A DNA stretch of 64,000 bases from Paramecium sonneborni (lineage: Eukaryota > Ciliophora > Oligohymenophorea > Peniculida > Parameciidae): positions 124,001 to 188,000 of the forward strand of contig CAJJDN010000109.1 in the NCBI GenBank assembly GCA_905182985.1, written 5' to 3'. The position numbers were made by a program, and so were the translations under genes. Below, piece after piece: positions 49,618 to 61,408 of this stretch. Positions within the stretch are counted from its first letter, which is position 1, and every line of letters begins with the position of its first letter. Below the pieces are notes generated by a model. The model worked only from the letters and a program-made list of their open reading frames with translations. It had not been told where the DNA came from and ran no database searches.

Positions 49618-51347
49618 ATGGAAAAATAGAAAGAAATTCTTAAACTATATCATGACAATAATGATAAGTAAATAGAAGAAATGCTTAAGTCTGATCTAAA
49701 CATACCGATACATAAATTTCAAACTCAAAAGTAATTTACAGGTAATTGGTATATAGTGATAAGAAAATTAAAAGTTCTACATTTGGCATGTCTCCATAAC
49801 AATAAAAAACTAACTGAGCTTACATTGACATATTGTAGGAATTCTAACTTAATAAATTAAACACAAATGATGGAATTCATTAATATATAGAATAAGGATG
49901 GATTTACCCCTTTGCATATGGCATCCTTTAAAGGAAATCTAGTATTAATATAATGAGAATATCTATAGGAAATCATCAAATTATTGCTATAAATTGGGGC
50001 TAATGTAAATATTTAGACGAATACCGGATTATCCGTTCTACATATGTCTGTTTAGGGTGATCATATCAAAACTAGTGTAATAAATATAAATATTTTAGTT
50101 ATTCTGGATTAATCAAAATATTCCTATTGATATCTTAGATTATAATCATTAAACCCCTTTGATTTGTGCTTCATTTTTAGGTTGTTAATAAATGGTAAAC
50201 TTTTTAATTCCTTGGGGTGCTAAATTAAATGCTCAGACTAAGGATAAAGGCCATACTGCTTTACATGTTGCAACATAATAAGGACATTCTAGGATTGTGA
50301 GAAAATTGCTAATCAAAGGCATAGATAGGAAAATAAAAGATAAACGTGGAAAAACTGCACTTGATTTAGCTATAGAATCTAAATTTTCATCTATTCAAAC
50401 TATGATTGTAAATGATTCTACTATAATTTTAGGAAAATAAAATGGGTTTGGCTGAAAGATGTGGTTTGAGATAACCAGATTCAAAAGTTGAAAAAAATTA
50501 CAAATCCATGATAGTTTATTTATCATTATATTGCAGTTCAGTTTTTTTGACACTTTTATTCACTTTGCCAAGTATAAAACATCTATTATTAAATAAAGAA
50601 ATTTAATCTTTTTAGGTTTTGTACATAACATCATTTAGTATAACTCTTCTTTTGACTTGGATTCTTATTAAAACAAATCCAGGATTTGTACCCAGTTCAA
50701 ACAAAACTTTAATGGTAGGGTGATTTAACATTTATAAGGATCTATTAGACGCTTGTTCAGTTGACTAAATTTGCCCAGATTGTTAGGATGTGAAACCATC
50801 AAGATCAAGACATTGTGAGATATGTTAAAAGTGTGTTTTTAAATATGATCATCATTGTCCTTGGCTTTCTACTTGTGTGGGACAAAATAATCAATATTTC
50901 TTTATAGCATTTCTATTTACTTTAATATTAAGCATCATTTTGCAAATAGTAGTAGAATGCTCAAGTAAAAATAAAGTAAAGTTTACTAGTTTTAAATTTG
51001 AAAGATGAGTAGGGAGAAGTTGAATCAAATAATGTCTTTTAATGGATAACATTTTATTATACTATGATATTTGGTTGCTTATTTATTTTACCTGTGATGT
51101 ATATATTATTTGATTTAGGTTATTATTTACAGTTTAAATCTATAATCTAATAAAAGGACAAACAACTTATGAAAGATATATTGAAAGATAAGGAATAAAC
51201 AGAATTTAATCTAGAAAAGCTAGTGCAGAATAGCAATTAGTATAATAAAAGAGTGCTTCTAGTACAGATTCAAGTGAGAGTGAATTTAAATTCACAATAA
51301 AAACTTAAAAGAAGCCTTTGTTAAAAGAAACTGAATTAATTGTTTGA
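49618..51347 (+). CDS. Ankyrin-repeat DHHC palmitoyltransferase
   Basis: Protein S-acyltransferase of the ZDHHC17/AKR1 layout. The N-terminal ~270 residues carry ankyrin repeats ([47 protein letters not shown]). Membrane helices follow ([34 protein letters not shown]), then the DHHC cysteine-rich domain: [20 protein letters not shown] and [20 protein letters not shown], with the catalytic Cys in DHHC intact. Two further helices follow, then a Ser/Lys-rich tail. Introns in the ankyrin part are indicated by frame changes near 49740, 49850, 49950 and 50070. Expected in Golgi or plasma membrane. Confidence 0.85.
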
Positions 51348-51609
51348 TAAACAATAATATTAATTTTTCATACACCTTTTAATTCTCTGAAATCCTATGA
51401 TAACTAATATTCTTCAAACTAAAAGTTTTATATAAAAATTGAATATATTTCATCATGACATTTCTACAAATAAACTATTTCAATTTTATTCTTCGTACGA
51501 GTAAATATCCAATAAGATGATTATCAAGATACTTCTATTTTTGAATAGTGAAATAGAAAAGCAATAGAAAAACGTTTTTAATTCAATCTTTGTATTTGCA
51601 ATTTTTAAT

Positions 51610-53040
51610 TAGACAGCAAATTAGAAAATAACCTTTAAAATATAAAAAGATCCTATTTCTTGTTCTTTTGCAAATTGTTTGATGATATTTAAAAATTGCA
51701 TTGAATTGCTTTTCATCTAATAGTTATTTGAGATTCATAGCAAATTTATCAGAAACTCATTACTATGACAAGAGATCAAAATAAGCAAATATTAATTAAG
51801 AAAGTAATCTCATATCAGTAATATCACTAAAAGAAAATTGTGGGCATCATATTATTTAATGAGTTTTTATAATTCTTCTTTATCTAAAGGTGATTAATTT
51901 AAAGGATTGCTAATAAATGTTTATAATATTTATTATGAAGGAAGTATATGATCTTCTAAAAATATTAAGATTCTATTGAAAATAATATAGAGAGGATTGA
52001 AATCAATTTGATTTTGTACTTTAATTCATTTACAAAATATTGGTTTTGCTAATATACAATATCATCATAGATCAATCCGAATATTATAGGGAAAGCATAC
52101 CTTTTTCTATTTTATAAGACTATATATATACATTTCTGAAATATTTTAATAAATCCCTTTAAGCAATTTTGCCTAAAGAATCTCTTTTTCTTGATTAAAA
52201 TAATCGAATAGATTCTTCTAGCATTCTTTCTCCATAAATTAATCATGCTACTATTGCAACTCTAGTTCTGCCTGTACCAACAAGATAATAAACAGCAACC
52301 TTTTTATCATTTTTTTAGCCATTAGGTCAAAAGCTAAAAAAATTTTGAGAAGATTTTCAAAAGTACTATTATTTCACTATTTAAAATTTTTGACTTATTC
52401 AAATAGTACTTAGTTTTTATATCATTTCTTTGATTTTTAAAATTAGAGTATTCTTCCTTAAATTCAAGAGATATACAAATCCACTTTGATTTTTTAATTT
52501 TTTATGATTTATAATTTATGAATATCCTGTCCTATCTTCCTATCTATAATTAAAAAATTGATCTTAGCTTTTGATTAGATTTTAAATGCCTGATTGTAAT
52601 GATTAAGGGTTATATGAAAATTCAATACCTGCATATTCTCCTTATTATTATAAATTGATAACTGCTCCAATGTTATGTTTTAAAAGGATAATCTCTATTC
52701 TGTTAGAAATGAGGTATAATATCGTACTTAGTCTTTACATAGCTAAAATATTATCAGTAATCCAATCTCAATACAATCCTTCAATAGGATTTTTATTTTT
52801 ATTTGAAATAGCTTATTCCTTTTTGCAATCATGTCCTCCACAAAAATAACAAATATATATAATAATCTAAAACTTTACTTGGTGCAGGGCCAGTTTTTTT
52901 ATTTTATAAATTTGTCTTCGGTTCAAATTTGTTAGTGCTTATCATTTGTTACGTGATAGCATTTTTTTATTATGATAAAGTCCTTGATTTTTGATTTTCT
53001 TATTCTAAAGGTGGTAATCTACAAGAATTTGAGTTGGCAT
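51610..53040 (-). pseudogene. Decayed PTPDC1-like protein tyrosine phosphatase
   Basis: Diagnostic pieces of PTPDC1-type phosphatases appear in order but broken: KKTGPAPSKV, CYFCGGHDC in a shifted frame, NPIEGLY then an in-frame TGA, DWITDNILAMQRLS, NIGAVINLQQQGEYAG, and the active-site region KKVAVYYLVGTGRTRVAIVA followed by TGA. In relatives that region reads HCHAGLGRTG, so here His-Cys has become Tyr-Tyr and the catalytic cysteine is gone. The C-terminal family block ICKRTRNRIFLYFKGYF survives near 51610-51670 after another TGA. At least four in-frame TGA and one or more frameshifts not explained by introns mark it as a pseudogene. It starts 33 bp from the divergent cyclin gene. Confidence 0.85.
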
Positions 53041-53073
53041 TATCCATTTAATTAAAAATAAAATTTAACGTAT

Positions 53074-54504
53074 ATGAGTTTGACAGAATAACAAGAATAT
53101 AATTATGATGCATAATACTTGGAGACATTTGGGTGTAATCATACTACAAGATAAATGCATTCTGAAAAATTGATTTGTCAATAATGTGGCATATTTTTAA
53201 ATAGCGTAATTGAGTTTTTTTAAAATTAAAGTCAACCACAAGAGTATATAAAACAACAAAAATGAAGTATAATACCTTCTTCAATCCGTTAAAGATTTTG
53301 ACAAACATTTTGGCTCCATTAACAATAGCTTAGCACTAAATTACTAGGTTGCCAATAATTGATTTCTTAGAATAAACTTCTGAAAGATTAAACTTAAGTA
53401 CAAATACTGCTTTTTTGGCTATCACATATATTGATCATTTTTTCAATAAAGTCAGTGTGGATGAAAAATAAATATTTTTATATGCAGCTGCAGCTCTAAT
53501 GTTAGCAGCAAAAGCATAGGAACTAGATGAAAGAATACCATTTATTAGTAAACTCAAACGTTATTCATCTTTAACCCCACATCCTGAGATCAATAATTTT
53601 ACAACATAAGAATTTTGTAATGCTGAAAAAGCACTTATTGAATCCTTAAATTGGAAATTATAGAAAATTACACTTCTTGATAGAATTGAATCACTTCTTT
53701 CATTTGGGGTCATTGATGATGATGATAGTCTCTCACAACCTCCTTAACAAAAAGAAAATAAAGATTCATAATTTACTCATATTAAATTGAGAGATTTAAA
53801 CGAAAAATAAATAAATAATTATGTTAATGAAGTAGAAAATAAATATATAGAAACTGCTTATTCTGTGATTCGAGGTAAAAACTCTTTTATAAGTAGATGA
53901 TCAAATTTATTTTTCTAATGATCAAACTATATTAGCCTTGTCTTGTATTGCCTTTCTTAGAAAAAAGGCTGGATTACTAAATATCTGGTCATAACAGCTT
54001 TAAGCTCTGACTGGAGAATCAGCTTAAAAAATATCAGCAACTGTATCTTAGATTATGACACTTACACCTAAAAGTATAACCAAATCTCTCATTAATACTT
54101 CATCTAGTTCGTATTTGAATAATTATTAGATCTAATCTTCTTAAAACAAAAACAATTCTTATATGAAAAATAGGTAGTATTTATTTGAATCAAATAAATA
54201 ATCAGCTGGAGATATCATATTATAATATAATACAACAGCCAAAGCACATCTCAAAGTTCCTTTATTTCAATCTTAATCAACAATGTAATTATCATCAAAA
54301 AACGAAATCATGAAACCTCATCAAATAAATTAAAATAAATATTCTAGTCGTAACAGTAATTTTACAACTACAAACAATTATTCCTACTTATCTGATAATA
54401 TTGTCCATCCAAATTCATATATAAAACATGCAGAATTGGATAAAAAATATGAGTAATTACAAAAAGTAAGCGAGACAAAATTTAGAACTAAAATATTCAG
54501 TTGA
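53074..54504 (+). CDS. Cyclin-box protein with N-terminal Cys/His motif
   Basis: The N-terminus has FGCNHTTRQMHSEKLICQQC, a possible zinc-binding patch. The cyclin box follows: RLNLSTNTAFLAITYIDHFF, then YAAAALMLAAKAQELDE (the conserved Lys and Glu that bind the CDK) and EKALIESLNWKLQKIT. A Gln/Ser-rich C-terminal region contains a possible second fold at FIYFSNDQTILALSCIAFLR after a frame change near 53880. It should activate a cyclin-dependent kinase; the class (A/B/D/Y) cannot be fixed from the sequence. About 470 residues. Promoter space is only 33 bp from the adjacent pseudogene start. Confidence 0.8.
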
Positions 54505-54565
54505 TGAATATTAGTCAAAACACAATATTTATTATGTTATAATACTATTTTATTAATGATCATTA

Positions 54566-55779
54566 TCAATTGTTAAACAAATATCTTATAGCTTCATCAA
54601 TAAATTTATATATATAGGAATATTATTCTGAAGTATGAACCATTCCCCATCTTTGTTCTCTTAATCTACGAACAATGCCAAAAATGGAAATTCTATAAAG
54701 TTCTGGATTTTCTTCTAATTCTAAAATAATATAAGATGAACCATTACTTTAAATATCATCTCCAATGTGTTATTTATATGCTTTAAGTAAGATCATTAAA
54801 TTTGATAATGCAATTAAAGTCCCTGTTCTTCCAACTCCAGCACTAAATTAATATAATTCGATTTATAATACCTGCAATGAAAAACTACTTTTTGATCTGC
54901 TAACAGCTTTTCATTAATCATATTTAATAATTCTCTAATCACATCAAAATCACTAGGCGATGGAACTCCTTAATCTGGCCATCCACACCATTAAATTTAT
55001 ATAACATTCCTTTCATCTCCCTCTTAACTAACTTTCATAACTCGTTTTGTGATATTATTCCCAAGATCTTCTTGACTCTATAGATTTACTTGAACATTTC
55101 CACAAATCATTGTTTCGCCAACATTTTTTGGCCAATATTATTCACATTATGCCTAAATAATGTAAATTTACTAACTCTTTGGTTCTCTTTTAAATTGCAC
55201 AACATGACTATCATACTCATATTTTCCTAAACAATCATCTTCCAAAAATGACCAAATGTTTGATTTAATGGACCTTAAGTTGCTACAATCATCTTCTCCT
55301 TTCCATTTATTAACTATGTTACCAAATTTATCAATTACATTGATAAAATTTGCATTAATATAGCATTCTTTAAGGTTTTCTTCTTCATCACCTTCATTCT
55401 TTAATTTCACATTTGAATGCTTAACTAATTTATAACCTATTCACATACATGGAATTATATTATTATATCGATTCAGTTTCTGTATATCGGGATGAAAGTC
55501 AAATAAATTATCATTATGATATTAAGTTTCTGTTAATCTACGTAATAACTATATAATAACTAATCAATACTCTGAACTCCATCTCTAAATCTCTTTTTAA
55601 TAATTCTTAACTGAAGTGTAAAACTGAAATTCCTTTTTCAATTGCTACTAAATCAGCATTGCCTTAAACCCATTCATAAGAATAATCCCTACTAATTTCC
55701 TTACCTTCTACTAAGAAACCTTACATTTATTTTATTTTAATAAAATGGATTAAATTAGTTCTAGACAACTTTAAATCAT
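54566..55779 (-). CDS. Classical protein tyrosine phosphatase
   Basis: Receptorless PTP-domain protein of about 370 residues. Motifs: RYNNIIPC (phosphotyrosine-loop region), YINANFINVIDKFG, a shortened FW-type region, IQWCGWPDQGVPSPSDFDVI (WPD loop with the general-acid Asp), and the signature VVFHCSAGVGRTGTLIALSN. The catalytic loop is split by a 29-nt intron (GTATTATAAA...TTTAG) inside the codon after the cysteine; its removal gives HCSAGVGRTG. The C-terminus reads IVRRLREQRWGMVHTSEQY (Q-loop). All catalytic residues are intact. The N-terminal ~90 residues before the domain are Gln-rich with introns. Confidence 0.85.
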
Positions 55780-56105
55780 GCCCTCAGCCTTTCAAACGCT
55801 AAACTAAAAAATTATTTGATCAATAGTTCATTATTAACATATAACTCAACAAAAGTCCCTTAAATAGTTTAAAATATATGAAACTAATTATTTATACTTT
55901 TATTTGTAATACTTCTCTTATAACTTAAATTGAAATCAAAGAATTGATTAATATATTTTTTTGGAAAGATATAAAAATCTCTTTATTTGAATTAAATTAA
56001 AATATAACTGGAATTGAGAAATTAATTAATAAGAATTTCATTCAACTCTTGAGAATGATAAATTTATAATATAAATTAAAAATCAATAAAGACATCTAGC
56101 GATGA
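55780..56105. other. Intergenic stretch
   Basis: About 326 bp between two minus-strand genes. AT-rich; no gene is seen. Confidence 0.45.
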
Positions 56106-57642
56106 TCAGTTTTTTATAGGATTAAGCGATTTTGATTGTTACTGTTGATATACTTCATTTATAACATCATCTAATGCTTAGTTTAATGAGCCTTGTCGAT
56201 TTATTATTAACTTTTTATTTTTTTAACAAGATTAATTAGAATCAAACTATTATAGATCAATTCGATCATCAAAATTCTATTCAATAATAACTTTATAAGC
56301 TTCTTAATCTGGTTCTGATTATAAATTATTATTATTATTATTTATCTTAATAATGTTTGTAATAGGTTCTTCTCTCTATGAACCTTAGCCTTATTATTCT
56401 TAATATTGAGGTATAACTTGTATTTCATTTTAATTATCATTTTAGGATTAAGATTCTTCATCTAATTAGAATGAAAACTATAGCTTTTAATTTTATTTTG
56501 GTATAAGTTCTGAATGTAATTAAAACAATAGGTCATCAGTGATAAAAGCATTCTTTTTTTCCTATGCTGAATTAATACCACTGTATCTTTATTCTTTTGA
56601 AATTAGAAATGGATGTTCAAGTAAATCCACTGCTTCCCATCTATCCTCTGGATTCAATTAAAGACATCTTCTAAGAAAATCTTTTGCATGTTCAGATTTT
56701 AATTCTTCTGGTATTGGAATCATTTCAGTTAGTTTACTAATTTTAACCATAACTGTATATATATTCTTTATTTCATAAAATGGAGGATGTCCAGTAGCCA
56801 TTTCAATCATTGTGCAACCAAGACTCCATATATCTGCTTTCCTATATTAAATAAATAAGAAAATTAATCTACTTTCCATATTGTTGCTAATTTATAACTT
56901 CAGGTGCCATAAAATTAGGAGTCCCACAAAGAGAACCCACGATATCATGTTTAATTTCTGATAATTATTTACCACTTCCAAAATCTAAGAAAATATAAAT
57001 AATAATAAAATACCTGCCAATTTCACTTTTCCATCTTAATTAATTAATATATTTGCTCCTTTAATGTCTCTATGAATAACTCCTTTGGAGTGTAAAAAAT
57101 GTAATCCTAATAAAATTTACTTCAAATAAACTCTTATCAAAGACTCCTTAAATTTACCAAATCTTTTGATCATTGTTAGAACAGAACCACCACTTACATA
57201 CTCCAAAAAAATATTTAATTAATCTTTTTTTGTTTCTGAACCATAATAACGGACAATATGAGGATGTTATAATTTACTCAAGATTTCTATTTCTCTTTGG
57301 ATAGATTGTACTTTCTAATAAGAAAATATTAATAGTTTTTACATTTTCATCTCCATTTTTGATGAACACTTATTTGACTGCCATTATTTATCCACTAATT
57401 CTATTCATTCCTAAGACAACTCTACCAAAGGCACCTTATCCTAGCATTTCTCCTTCTGTCCAAGTAATCTATTTTTCTTATTCTATTTTTTCAATTTTTT
57501 ATTCTTTTGGAGGAATAATTAGATCATGACACACATCTTAATAATGTGATTCTTCAGGTTATTAAATTGGGACAGGTTATTCATCACAACCTGCATTAGC
57601 ATATTTAGAATGTTTAGTTTTTTTAGTCAAACAACAACCCAT
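56106..57642 (-). CDS. MAP3K-like (STE11/MEKK) protein kinase, possibly membrane-anchored
   Basis: The start MGCCLTKK carries an N-myristoylation glycine at position 2 followed by cysteines that could be palmitoylated. The kinase domain has LGQGAFGRVVLGMN, a catalytic Lys region, FLHSKGVIHRDIKGANILI (HRD with the IKGANIL signature of MEKK/STE11 kinases), KVKLA then DFGSGKQLSE after an intron, and CGTPNFMAPEVI, again typical of the group. The Gln/Asn-rich C-terminal third is probably disordered. Introns of about 25-35 nt lie near 57320, 56985 and 56850. Divergent from the next kinase gene, with only 83 bp between starts. Confidence 0.85.
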
Positions 57643-57725
57643 ATAATATAAATAAATTAAAAATGTAATAAAAACTAAATTAAGCAAAAATAAGGAACGC
57701 TTTACAATAGCAATTATTCCCTAAG

Positions 57726-59103
57726 ATGCAAAAGAAAATAGAAACACCAAAGACATAACCTAAAAGGTATTCAATAATTGAATGAATAAAATTAAGAGCT
57801 ATAAGAATAGAGGATGAAAACAAATTATCAATAGCATTACCACATATAGAGACTATAGCTATGAATTTTAATTCAAAGTATCAACTAGGTAATATGATTG
57901 GAGAAGGTGCACATGGATTAGTTAAAAAAGCCATAAAGATAGAAACTGGTGAATAAGTAGCAGTGAAAATTTCAAGAAGTGGAGATCCTGAACTTGTGAA
58001 AACATTTACTGAGGCATACAAAAATACAAGAATGCTAGATCATGAATTCATAATAAAAGTGTATGAATGCTATATAGATGAACAATCTGAAACTTTATAT
58101 TTAGTAATGGAATACTCAAATTTACGTAGTTTAGAAGTTGTATTAAAAAAGCATAAGAGATTAACGTAATTGTATATCCTTCAATTAGGGAAGAATAAAC
58201 TAAGATTTTGATAAGACATATTCTATTAGCTCTATAGCATATTCATGAAAGAGGAGTAGCTCATAGAGATTTAAAACCAGATAATATGCTGATCAATAAA
58301 AAGTCATTGGATATAAAAATTATTGATTTTGGAGTAAGCAGAAGATTTAAGAAATATAATGGGAGAGAATTTGTAGATGTAAATATGTGGACAAGAACAG
58401 GAAATGTTTATTATGCTGCTCCAGAGATCTTAACTGGAGGAGGTTATGATGAAAGAGTTGATCTATGGTCATTAGGTGTTTGCTTATTCCGTATATTGAC
58501 TGGTTAATTCCCTTTTTTTGAAGATAGCGTATTAGGAACCATTGATAAAATACTTAAAGGTACATTTGAATTTAATGAAAATATTTCTTTACTTGCTAGA
58601 GATTTAATCAAAAGACTTTTAGATCCAAATCCTATTCAAAGATTATCTGCGTAATGTATATTATAGAGATTCACATTATAGTGGCTTTACAGCATCCTTG
58701 GCTCTATCATGAAAAGATTGATCCCATATCTCCTAATAGCACTGAACTTATAAATAAAGTCAATTATAGGGCCAGTGATGATATTTGTGATATCTCCCAA
58801 GTTGCTGATAAAAATACTTATTATAGCAGGAATCTTCATATGAGAAGCAATACCATGACCAAAAGCCCAGTTTTATAATAATAAGAATCCAATCCCAATT
58901 CAAAATCTCCTATCAATTTATTAAAACAAGATCTCGATGAAGAAATTCAATAGTCTCCATTAATTAAATTGAAAAAAATTCAAAATTAAACGAATAAAGA
59001 AATCAACATCATTAAAAAAAATGAATCTAATGGGCTAAGCTTACTTAGAATTAGTTAGAGATTATAAATGGAAAAATTAGACATCATACATGAAATCTAA
59101 TGA
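57726..59103 (+). CDS. Ser/Thr protein kinase (CAMK-like)
   Basis: Kinase domain with YQLGNMIGEGAHGLVKKAI, catalytic Lys in EQVAVKISRS, HERGVAHRDLKPDNMLI, IKIIDFGVSRRF, NVYYAAPEILTGGGYDERVD and DLWSLGVCLFRILTG, ending with LSAQLALQHPWL. All catalytic residues are intact. Introns: 57767-57796 (30 nt, contains an in-frame TGA if retained), one of 23 nt near 58168-58190 and one of 26 nt near 58654-58679. The C-terminal ~110 residues are Ser/Asn/Gln-rich without EF hands. Closest to CDPK/CAMK kinases by its DFG and APE contexts, but lacks a calcium-binding part. Substrate unknown. Confidence 0.85.
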
Positions 59104-59153
59104 CTATTAATAATAACTCTTAATATTAATCTTCAGTTTATATAATAATCATT

Positions 59154-60917
59154 TCAAAACATATCTGGCTATGTTTAATTTCTTATTTAATATTATTGAT
59201 AAGAAATATTACCCATTTAATAAAATGGAGAATTATTAATATTTTATTAAGGAATCTTATAGTCACTATAAAAGTATCTACCTTCTAACTTTTTATTCTT
59301 CTCCTAATAAAGATTTAGTATTTATCTGAATTCAATAAATGAGATAAAATTATCAGAATTTAAGTCGAAAATTTTAAAAACTGTTTATATTTCCTAAGGT
59401 TATGCATTTCTATTGATCTTTCTAAAAAAATTTAAATTTGTTACATAATCAATTATGCAAACTCAGAAAAACTGAGAAGGCCATCGAAGTCATAATCGAA
59501 TTTTTAGAATAAATCATGAACATTTATATTATATCTTTGAATAACCTATTATAATTTTATTATGATTTTCTCAGGATCAAATATTTATGCTTAAATTGGC
59601 ATATAACTTATATGAGGTGTTGATTGAGATTAACCTAAAAATGGGTATTAGGTGTTTTATAAATTACGAAAATCCATTTCATTTTATCTACCTGGTTAAT
59701 TTTAAATGTTTTTTAATGATGGCATCTATTTATTATATTAATTTCGCTAATTCTAACGACCTTTAACTTTAGATATCACTGCCATCTTTGAATTATTATT
59801 TGTTATCCATTTTTCAAATTCTTCTAATGATACTGTTTAATCTCCATCCAAATCTAATTTCTTAAAAATGATCTAACAATCTTAACGACTGAGAGTTGAA
59901 TCAATTGTATGTAATAATTAAACTAATTCTGAAAATTGTAATGTTTAATCTCCATTTTCATCAAACTCATAAAACAAAGAATTAATATTCAAATTTTGTT
60001 TTATAATTTTCTATCTTAATTCATTCATCAAAAATTTGATTTTTTGTTCTTTGATTTGTGTTTAATAGTTCTTAAAGTAATCTTTAACCAAATCATGTTT
60101 GAATACATCATCCCAATCCATTCTTTCTGCTTCTTCCATTGCCAAACATCCTTCTATAAACTTTTTCAGATCATAACTAATTGATGTCTATTCATTAGGA
60201 AAGTCTAAAAACTTATGTTCAATGTTATGTAATAAATATTCTATTTTACTACCACTCCATGCTGGATAACCATACAAAACATTGTACATTATCATTCCTA
60301 TTGACCATATATCACATTTGCTTGTATATTTACTTTTTGACAAAACTTAAGGAGAATAAAATTTAAAATCTACATCTTAATGAGATTGATCGTTTTTCAT
60401 CTCCAAACACTTTGTTAAACCACAGTCTTAATATAATTACTAACTTTTACCTGATATTTTATAACCTTTATCTGTTTACATAATATTAGTCAATTTTAAT
60501 CCCCTATGGATAATCCCATGATTTATCAAATCAGTGAACCCTTCCAATAAATCTACCAATAGTTTAATACATTCAGATTCAGGCAATTTATGAACTTATT
60601 ACAAATATGTTTGTAAATCTTATTTACAAAGTTCCATCACAACATAATAATTATTATCTGTTTATATCACTTCGATTAATTAAACTATCTTTGGGTGTTT
60701 TAATTATTGGATCAATTTAATTTCATCTAATAATGCCAATTATTAACCTTCATCGGCTGTTATAACATTTTTTTTTATTATTTTTAAAGCATATTAGTTT
60801 TTCTTAGCATCAAAAGCTTTAACAACCTATCTTAAAAACTAATTTAATTACAGTTCCTGTAGAACCCATTCCTATAATATCTTCTGGATTATATTGGTAT
60901 TTTTCAATATATTTCAT
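59154..60917 (-). CDS. EF-hand protein kinase (CDPK-like) with altered catalytic loop
   Basis: N-terminal kinase domain: GMGSTGTVI glycine loop, ALKIIKKNV with the catalytic Lys, then HGIIHRGLKLTNIM, where the catalytic Asp of HRD is Gly. A 24-nt intron (about 60434-60457) leads to SDCGLTK in place of DFG, keeping the Asp. CDIWSIGMIMYNVL follows. At least four EF hands come next, including FYEFDENGDQTLQFSEL, KLDLDGDQTVSLEEFEK, KFDYDFDGLLSFSEF and a weak last FDLNSDNFISFIEF. Members with HRD are calcium-dependent kinases; here the lost Asp predicts weak or no phosphotransfer, so it may act as a calcium-regulated scaffold. TGA at 59154-59156. Confidence 0.85.
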
Positions 60918-61408
60918 AATTATAATATAATTTTAGCATTTTTTCAATGAATTAAGATATATAAAAGTTTTTATAGAATTTGTAGCTATAATAAACTTTA
61001 AAATAAATATTAAAAAAATTATACCTATTTAACTATTTTGATTTATAAGTATTTTATGAGTATTCTAATTGGATTTTTTCTAAATTTTAACGAAAATAAA
61101 AAAAAATATATTGTTATATGTAAAATAAAAGTTTTTTTTTAAATGAGATTTAAAAGAGAAATCTGTTGTTATTTTTAGAGAATAAATAAATATGATTAAA
61201 AAATTATTAGTTAATTATTCACTAATATTAGTTATTTTAAAGAAATAAAAAGAAGAAATAGAGATAGATAAAAATAAAATAGAAAAAAAAAAGCAGTAAT
61301 ATAAAAGGAGATTCAAAAAGAATTGAAAAGATAAGAAATTAAAGAATTAATAAAGAACAAAATAAAATGATTTTATTAAGATTTGGATATTGATATTGAA
61401 CTTCATGA
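60918..61408. other. Intergenic AT-rich stretch
   Basis: About 490 bp with very A-rich runs (61080-61380). This is the 5' flank of the CDPK-like gene and the 3' flank of the trichocyst gene. No gene is seen. Confidence 0.45.

Noticed and set aside
52655..52849. 64-codon + strand frame
   Set aside because: Antisense to the PTPDC1-like pseudogene; no motif.
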